Shown here: positions 16,306 through 19,897 of the stretch, piece after piece
Numbering within the stretch: the stretch's first letter is position 1
Layout: each line of letters begins with the position of its first letter
Assembly: GCA_947628885.1 (NCBI GenBank)
Contig: CANRBO010000006.1
Coordinates: 1 to 19,897 of the forward strand
Source of the DNA: an uncultured Clostridia bacterium
GTDB lineage: Bacteria; Bacillota; Clostridia; TANB77; CAG-508
Direction: 5' to 3'
DNA length: 19,897 nucleotides
The notes under the pieces: generated by a model
The model's database searches: none
What the model saw: the letters and a program-made list of their open reading frames with translations, nothing else
Told to the model about the DNA's origin: nothing
Translations under genes and position numbers: made by a program

Positions 16306-16408
16306 GTAATTGATAGATTTTATAATACAAGATAATATAGCGTAATTAATAGATTTTATAATACAAAGTAATAAGTGTAATTAATAAATTTTGTATTATA
16401 AAATCTAT
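16306..16408 (+). repeat. Triplicated AT-rich unit with a perfect 19-bp inverted repeat
   Basis: Units starting GTAATT(G/A)ATA occur at 16306, 16342 and 16377, about 35 bp apart. The left arm ATAGATTTTATAATACAAA (16349-16367) pairs perfectly with 16390-16408, leaving a 22-nt loop. An 18-nt copy of the same left arm at 16313-16330 could pair instead, so two exclusive hairpins exist. It follows the last T4SS gene and could end transcription from either side, though no strong T run follows. The 347-bp gap 16282-16628 holds no gene. Confidence 0.72.
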
Positions 16409-16455
16409 GTTTTATATTATGAAATTTTAATAGAAAATTAATAATAGTAATAGAA

Positions 16456-16484
16456 TTCATAAAAATTATTTAATAACATATAAT
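16456..16484 (+). promoter_or_regulatory. Candidate promoter for the carboxypeptidase gene
   Basis: TTCATA (16456-16461), 17-bp spacer, TATAAT (16479-16484). The -10 is perfect and the -35 weak. It would give a leader of about 140 nt that contains three CTTAAG boxes (16525-16530, 16553-16558, 16590-16595) and a related TCTTAGG at 16601. The boxes could be operator sites or chance in AT-rich DNA. Confidence 0.35.
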
Positions 16485-16628
16485 CTGTGTTAGAAAGAAA
16501 TGAAAATATTTCATTTTGATATGGCTTAAGAAAAAGTTTGTTTATATTTTATCTTAAGATTTGAAACGATAAAATGTTTATTTGTATTTCTTAAGATTTA
16601 TCTTAGGTATGAAAGGAATAATTTTACA

Positions 16629-17933
16629 ATGAAATATTATAAAGAAATTGCTATTATAAAAAGGTGTACTTTAATCATATTAATTATAACTTTAGTTACC
16701 AATTTAATAACTACAATCTCTTTAGCAGACAACAAAGAAAATGAAGAAGAAGAAAGAATTTTTTATGAAAATATAATAAGCGAGATAGAAAGTGAAAAAA
16801 ATTCATCAAATAAAGTAAGTGCAAATGAATCAATTTCAGTAAGTAATGTTATAGAAAAGCCAACAATTAATTCAAGAAGATATGTTATTTTTGATAGAAG
16901 CTCTAAAACTGCAATTTACGGGAAAGATGAGAATAAGCAGACAGCCATGGCATCTACTACCAAAATTATGACATCATTAGTGATATTAGAAAATTGCAAA
17001 AATTTAAATGAAGTGGTAACAATAAGTGCCAAGGCAGCCAACACAGGAGGATCAACATTAGGAATACATAAAGACGATAAAATTACAGTTATGGATTTAT
17101 TATACGGATTAATGCTAAGGTCAGGAAATGATACAGCCGTAGCATTAGCAGAACATGTAGGTGGAAGTATAGAGGAATTTGCAACAATGATGAACAAAAA
17201 AGCTACGGAAATAGGGCTTAAAGAAACGAACTTTGTAACACCTCACGGACTCGATAATCCAAACCATTACACAACTGCGTATGAACTAGCATACCTAACA
17301 GATTATGCATTGAACAATGAAATGTTTGCCAAAATAGTGAAAACACAATATATAACAATTTCAATAAACGGAAATCCAAAAGAATTAAAAAACACAAATG
17401 AATTATTATTATCAAATGTTGAAGGAGTGTACGGAGTAAAAACAGGATTTACTAATAATGCAGGAAGATGCCTAGTAACATCAGTCAAAAGAAATGATAT
17501 GGATTTAATAGTAGTAGTTCTAGGAGCAGACACGAAAAAAGATAGAGCAAAAGATAGTCTAAAATTGATAGAATATGCATATAAAAGATTTAGAATAGAA
17601 GATGTAGAAAGTTTTGCACAAAAAGAGTTTGAAATGTGGAAAAACATTAATGAAAATCGAATATATATAAATAAAGGCAGTGGAGTAATTGAATTAGCCA
17701 AAACTGAACCAAAAATAAAAAGAATAGCAACAGACAAAGCGTTAACTGCTGAAATAAATTCAATCAATTATATAGAAGCGCCAGTAGAAAAAGGAACAAA
17801 AATAGGAACGATGACAATAAAAAACGGAGAAGACATTATTGAAGAATTAGATATATTAACTGCCAAAAGAGTGGAAAGGAGAAGCATACTAGATTATTTT
17901 TCAATATTTGCAAAAGTAATATTTAGTAACTAA
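16629..17933 (+). CDS. D-alanyl-D-alanine carboxypeptidase (PBP5/DacF family)
   Basis: Serine DD-carboxypeptidase that removes the terminal D-Ala from peptidoglycan pentapeptides outside the membrane. 434 residues. A signal peptide ends near ISLA (about residue 35), then a Glu/Ser-rich linker precedes the S11 peptidase domain. The three penicillin-binding motifs are in order: Ser109-Thr-Thr-Lys112, Ser165-Gly-Asn167 and Lys271-Thr-Gly273. The domain after residue 300 fits the beta-rich PBP5 C-terminal domain, and the final residues (RSILDYFSIFAKVIFSN) form the amphipathic helix that anchors such enzymes to the membrane. AAAGGA at 16613-16618 sets the start. It is separated from the T4SS block by the structured spacer, so it is probably a resident housekeeping gene. 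No clear terminator follows before the tRNA promoter. Confidence 0.95.
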   Translation: MKYYKEIAIIKRCTLIILIITLVTNLITTISLADNKENEEEERIFYENIISEIESEKNSSNKVSANESISVSNVIEKPTINSRRYVIFDRSSKTAIYGKDENKQTAMASTTKIMTSLVILENCKNLNEVVTISAKAANTGGSTLGIHKDDKITVMDLLYGLMLRSGNDTAVALAEHVGGSIEEFATMMNKKATEIGLKETNFVTPHGLDNPNHYTTAYELAYLTDYALNNEMFAKIVKTQYITISINGNPKELKNTNELLLSNVEGVYGVKTGFTNNAGRCLVTSVKRNDMDLIVVVLGADTKKDRAKDSLKLIEYAYKRFRIEDVESFAQKEFEMWKNINENRIYINKGSGVIELAKTEPKIKRIATDKALTAEINSINYIEAPVEKGTKIGTMTIKNGEDIIEELDILTAKRVERRSILDYFSIFAKVIFSN

Positions 17934-17948
17934 ACGAAAAATAGGGGG

Positions 17949-17977
17949 TTGACAATAAGCAAAAAATCTGATATTAT
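17949..17977 (+). promoter_or_regulatory. Promoter of the tRNA genes
   Basis: TTGACA (17949-17954), 17-bp spacer, TATTAT (17972-17977): perfect -35, one mismatch in the -10. It lies 30 bp before tRNA-Gly. A 10-bp inverted repeat TATAATTGCT/AGCAATTATA (17978-17987, 17997-18006) fills the space between the -10 and the tRNA, so the precursor leader may form a hairpin next to the RNase P site. Confidence 0.8.
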
Positions 17978-18007
17978 TATAATTGCTTTTGAACAGAGCA
18001 ATTATAT

Positions 18008-18083
18008 GCGGGAATAGCTCAGTTGATAGAGCGTCGCCTTGCCAAGGCGAAGGTCACGGGTTTGAGCCCCGCTTCCCGCTCCA
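18008..18083 (+). tRNA. tRNA-Gly (anticodon GCC)
   Basis: A full cloverleaf can be drawn: acceptor GCGGGAA/TTCCCGC, anticodon stem TCGCC/GGCGA, loop TTGCCAA with GCC at 18041-18043, discriminator T and encoded CCA (18081-18083). Position 19 is A (18026) instead of G, and position 56 is T (18063) instead of C, so the usual G19-C56 tertiary pair becomes A19-U56. The T stem has an A49-C65 mismatch. An inverted repeat (AATTCAAA/TTTGAATT, 18083-18090 and 18101-18108) follows. Confidence 0.95.
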
Positions 18084-18178
18084 ATTCAAAAGCTTTTTAA
18101 TTTGAATTCTATTGAATTAATAAAATATTTTAATAAAATTATTAAATTAATAAAATATTAAAGTAATAAAATAATAAT

Positions 18179-18195
18179 TGGCGCCTTAGCCAAGC
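18179..18195 (+). pseudogene. Duplicated 5' fragment of the tRNA-Cys gene
   Basis: TGGCGCCTTAGCCAAGC at 18179-18195 repeats exactly at 18263-18279, the start of tRNA-Cys. The first copy continues into unrelated sequence and cannot fold as a tRNA. The 84-bp offset and AT-rich flanks suggest a local duplication followed by decay, or a scar of an insertion. The interval has GCGAAACGAAGTGAG and a second TGCGAAAT. No gene lies between the two tRNAs. Confidence 0.7.
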
Positions 18196-18263
18196 TGCTG
18201 AGACTGTGCGAAACGAAGTGAGTTATAGTGTCAGTATGCGAAATAATTTAATATTTTTAACAT

Positions 18264-18337
18264 GGCGCCTTAGCCAAGCGGTAAGGCACGAGTCTGCAAA
18301 ACTCTGATGATCGGTCCGACTCCGATAGGCGCCTCCA
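18264..18337 (+). tRNA. tRNA-Cys (anticodon GCA)
   Basis: Cloverleaf: acceptor GGCGCCT/AGGCGCC, D stem GCC/GGC with loop AAGCGGTAA, anticodon loop CTGCAAA with GCA at 18296-18298, T stem ATCGG/CCGAT, discriminator T, encoded CCA. The top pair of the anticodon stem (C27-T43) is mismatched, and position 55 is C (18316) rather than T, which would otherwise be made pseudouridine. No separate promoter is obvious, so it may be read together with tRNA-Gly. Confidence 0.93.
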
Positions 18338-18364
18338 ATTATATAAAAGATTTGTTTTGTTCGC

Positions 18365-18393
18365 TTGAAAAAGAAAGAGAAATATTGTATAGT
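18365..18393 (+). promoter_or_regulatory. Promoter of the small hydrophobic peptide gene
   Basis: TTGAAA (18365-18370), 17-bp spacer, TATAGT (18388-18393). Transcription would start near 18401, at the base where the 13-bp sequence ATAGAAAATGAGA begins. That sequence is repeated in inverted orientation at the start of the opposite transcript. Confidence 0.6.
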
Positions 18394-18433
18394 ATAAATC
18401 ATAGAAAATGAGACAAAAGTAGATTTGTGTTGC

Positions 18434-18472
18434 CACTTTACTAGATAGTTTTACTATCAGAAAGTGAGGTGG
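18434..18472 (+). promoter_or_regulatory. 5' UTR stem-loop next to the ribosome site
   Basis: CACTTT, CT and GATAG (18434-18448) pair with CTATC, AG and AAAGTG (18454-18466): 13 pairs with two bulged A residues and a five-base loop. The ribosome site AGGTGG (18467-18472) follows at once and is 5 nt from the ATG. CCAC at 18433-18436 can pair alternatively with GTGG of the ribosome site, which would hide it. Such structures are common in type I toxin mRNAs. Confidence 0.6.
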
Positions 18473-18477
18473 TGTTT

Positions 18478-18591
18478 ATGAGTTTTATACTATTTTTAAT
18501 AATAGCCTTAATGGCTTCTACAACTATAAACGTAGCCTTATTAACGATTATATACATACAATATGTAAATTCAATAATAAATAAGGAATAA
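18478..18591 (+). CDS. 37-residue hydrophobic peptide, candidate type I toxin
   Basis: The frame runs from ATG 18478 to TAA 18589-18591, with AGGTGG 5 nt upstream. The peptide is almost entirely one membrane helix (FILFLIIALMASTTINVALL continuing to about residue 26) with a polar tail ending NSIINKE. It is short and single-pass with a charged end, like Fst, TxpA and holin-like type I toxins, but I see no clear match to a named family. Its own promoter, structured 5' UTR, strong terminator and opposing antisense promoter make it a self-contained unit. Membrane insertion and growth inhibition when over-produced are expected from the class, not shown. An ordinary small membrane protein with an antisense regulator would look similar. 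Confidence 0.68.
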   Translation: MSFILFLIIALMASTTINVALLTIIYIQYVNSIINKE

Positions 18592-18645
18592 AATAACAAC
18601 ACATTCTGCTCTTGACCGAAAGGAATGTGTTGTTATTACTTTTTA
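18592..18645 (+). terminator. Strong hairpin terminator, probably bidirectional
   Basis: AATAACAACACATTC (18592-18606) pairs perfectly over 15 bp with GAATGTGTTGTTATT (18623-18637), loop of 16 nt, followed by ACTTTTTAT. It starts at the base after the peptide stop codon. On the opposite strand the stem is followed by TTATTCC, a weaker T-rich exit, so it could also end the antisense RNA. Confidence 0.85.
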
Positions 18646-18684
18646 TAAGTGGTAACCATATTGCTACGGTTTCTCATTTTCTAT
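18592..18684 (-). ncRNA. Predicted antisense RNA to the small peptide mRNA 3' end
   Basis: The minus-strand promoter at 18689-18717 would start an RNA near 18682-18684 running back through the shared terminator, about 90-100 nt. It begins ATAGAAAATGAGA like the peptide mRNA. It is fully complementary to the mRNA 3' end (18592-18645). It also contains ACCACTT (complement of 18647-18653), which can pair over seven bases, one G-U, with AGGTGGT at the mRNA ribosome site (18467-18473). No open frame with a ribosome site is seen. Expression is a prediction. Confidence 0.5.
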
Positions 18685-18688
18685 CTAT

Positions 18689-18717
18689 ATTATACACAGA
18701 TTTTATGAATTTGTCAA
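18689..18717 (-). promoter_or_regulatory. Perfect-consensus promoter firing toward the peptide gene
   Basis: On the minus strand: TTGACA (complement of 18712-18717), 17-bp spacer, TATAAT (complement of 18689-18694). Both boxes match the sigma-A consensus exactly with ideal spacing, stronger than the opposing peptide promoter. That imbalance is typical where an antisense RNA must exceed its target. Confidence 0.8.
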
Positions 18718-18780
18718 ACATAATTTTGAAAGAATATTTTCCTTAATTGCCAATATCAATCAATTATAATAAAGAAAAAA

Positions 18781-18877
18781 TTTACGTATTATATATATAA
18801 ACGTAAAAAATACAATTTTAATAAGTTTTACGGTTACAACCGTAAAACTTGACAAAATCAAAATAATATTGTAAAAT
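18781..18877 (+). promoter_or_regulatory. Promoter with a 28-bp palindromic operator candidate
   Basis: TTGACA (18849-18854), 17-bp spacer, TAAAAT (18872-18877). The right arm of a perfect palindrome, AAGTTTTACGGTT-AC-AACCGTAAAACTT (18823-18850), overlaps the first two bases of the -35 box. A second dyad, TTTACGT (18781-18787) and ACGTAAA (18801-18807), uses the same TTTACG half-site; the dyad centres are about 42 bp apart, near four helical turns. A repressor dimer there would block the -35. No regulator gene is in view. The rest of 18721-18980 is an AT-rich spacer without a gene. Confidence 0.6.
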
Positions 18878-18980
18878 AAAATTAAAATATTGATATATAT
18901 TATATAGGAGAAAGTTTAAAAAATTTTGTGTATTTCGCAGACCAAGCGTAGCGAAGGCAAGAAAGGTATGGAAAGTAATT

Positions 18981-19897
18981 ATGTTAAAAAGAAAATATTA
19001 TTTAAATCAATTAATAGAAAGTAAAGATTTAAATTTAATAAAAGTTATCACTGGAGTTAGAAGAAGTGGAAAAAGTACATTATTATTACAATATAGAGAA
19101 TATTTAATTTCACAAAAAATATCAGAAGAAAATATAATTTTTATGAATTTTGAAAGTGCGAAGTGGTATGATATAAAAGATTATAAAGATTTATACTCAT
19201 ACATTAAAAGTCATATTTCAAAAGGTAAAAATTACATTTTGTTAGATGAAGTTCAAAATGTAGAAAGCTGGGAAAAAGCAGTAAACTCATTATTAGTTGA
19301 TATTGATTGTGATATTTATATTACTGGTTCAAATGCTTACCTTTTATCAAGTGAATTAACTACATTACTTGCTGGAAGAGTTTTAACAATAAAAATGTAT
19401 CCATTTTCATTTAAAGAATTTATAGAAGAATATCCTTTCAAAGAAGATGCAGATAAATATGATAAATTTGATAAGTATTTAAAATTTGGCGGAATGCCGA
19501 TGATTGTTAATATGCAGGATAATGAAGAAATGATTATTAACTATTTAACTGACATTAAAGAAGTTGTACTAAAAAAAGATGTTATGGATAGAAATAAAAT
19601 AAAAGACGTTGTTTTTTTGGATAATTTAATAAAATACATGGCATCATGCATAGGTAACTTAACTACACCTAATAATATTTCAGAATTTATGCAAAAAAAT
19701 GGAAGCACTGTTACAAATGAAACTGTGGATTCATACTTAAAAATGATTGAAAATGCTTATTTTATATATAGGGTTCCAAGATATGAATTAAAAGGAAAAC
19801 AATTATTAAAAACTCAAGGAAAATATTATTTTATAGATAATGGACTAAAAAATGTTATAAATGGTCTTTCATACTATGATAGTGGAAGTAGCTTGGA
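18981..19897 (+). CDS. AAA_14/DUF4143-type ATP-binding protein, 3' end outside the window
   Basis: About 305 residues visible, still open at the window end. ATG 18981 is the first start codon in this frame; GGAAAG at 18970-18975 is 5 nt upstream. The N-terminal ATPase has the P-loop GVRRSGKST (residues about 21-29), the Walker B pair Asp-Glu in YILLDEVQNVESWE, and the sensor-like segment IYITGSNAYLLSSELTTLLAGR, all hallmarks of the AAA_14 family. A PFSFKEF motif and a helical region (YLKFGGMPMIV, then TVTNETVDSYLKMIENAYFI) lead into the DUF4143 domain, recognised by YYFIDNGLKN. Proteins of this type are common, multi-copy and of uncertain role in Firmicutes, often near mobile DNA. Only the last part of the C-terminal domain is missing here. 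Its own promoter with a palindromic operator suggests regulated expression. Confidence 0.9.
   Translation, partial: MLKRKYYLNQLIESKDLNLIKVITGVRRSGKSTLLLQYREYLISQKISEENIIFMNFESAKWYDIKDYKDLYSYIKSHISKGKNYILLDEVQNVESWEKAVNSLLVDIDCDIYITGSNAYLLSSELTTLLAGRVLTIKMYPFSFKEFIEEYPFKEDADKYDKFDKYLKFGGMPMIVNMQDNEEMIINYLTDIKEVVLKKDVMDRNKIKDVVFLDNLIKYMASCIGNLTTPNNISEFMQKNGSTVTNETVDSYLKMIENAYFIYRVPRYELKGKQLLKTQGKYYFIDNGLKNVINGLSYYDSGSSL

Noticed and set aside
18180..18262. A third tRNA gene starting with GGCGCCT
   Set aside because: After 16 bases the sequence diverges; no anticodon arm, T arm or matching 3' acceptor strand.
18968..19024. ATG at 18968 opening an 18-codon frame before the ATPase
   Set aside because: It overlaps the ATPase start in another frame; the peptide is short, basic and without family features, although AGAAAGG lies just before it.

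Overview
The window looks like chromosomal DNA of an AT-rich Firmicutes bacterium, probably an uncultured Clostridia-type lineage. Support: very low GC, heavy use of ATA/AGA/AAA codons, AGGAGG-type ribosome sites, TTGACA-N17-TATAAT promoters, and a Gram-positive type IV secretion gene set lacking outer-membrane components. No species can be named from the sequence.

Region 1 (2-16281) is one co-directional + strand block built around a Gram-positive type IV secretion / conjugation apparatus. It starts inside a VirB4-type ATPase. It then encodes three diverged VirB6/TrbL-like polytopic membrane proteins (1619-2806, 5614-8475, 8549-11158). Between and after these lie a membrane-anchored protein of unknown function (2830-4323), a secreted NlpC/P60 peptidoglycan hydrolase (4402-5553), and a large membrane-anchored protein (11186-13483) whose reading frame is broken just before a SleB-like wall hydrolase domain (13539-13868). 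Three small or medium single-pass proteins follow (13982-14509, 14627-15154, 15328-16281). At least the last two look like NTF2-fold, VirB8-like assembly factors. VirB4 would power assembly or transport, the VirB6-like proteins would form the inner-membrane channel, and the two hydrolases would open the wall. No relaxase, coupling protein or integrase lies in the window, so whether this is an integrative conjugative element whose other half is upstream, or a resident secretion system, is open.

Region 2 (16282-18337) is ordinary-looking chromosome. It has a structured 347-bp spacer with a 19-bp inverted repeat, a D-alanyl-D-alanine carboxypeptidase (16629-17933), and tRNA-Gly(GCC) and tRNA-Cys(GCA). 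A 16-nt copy of the 5' end of the tRNA-Cys gene lies 84 bp upstream of the intact gene.

Region 3 (18338-18717) is a compact locus that resembles a type I toxin-antitoxin system. A 37-residue hydrophobic peptide has a structured 5' UTR, a strong hairpin terminator, and an oppositely directed perfect-consensus promoter that would make an antisense RNA into its 3' end. The two transcript starts are inverted copies of each other.

Region 4 (18721-19897) has a 28-bp perfect palindrome abutting a sigma-A-type promoter, followed by an AAA_14/DUF4143-type ATPase that runs off the window.

The most unusual points are the tripled VirB6-like gene, two genes whose Shine-Dalgarno sequence is separated from the start codon by an RNA helix, the frameshifted SleB domain, and the convergent small-peptide/antisense locus.
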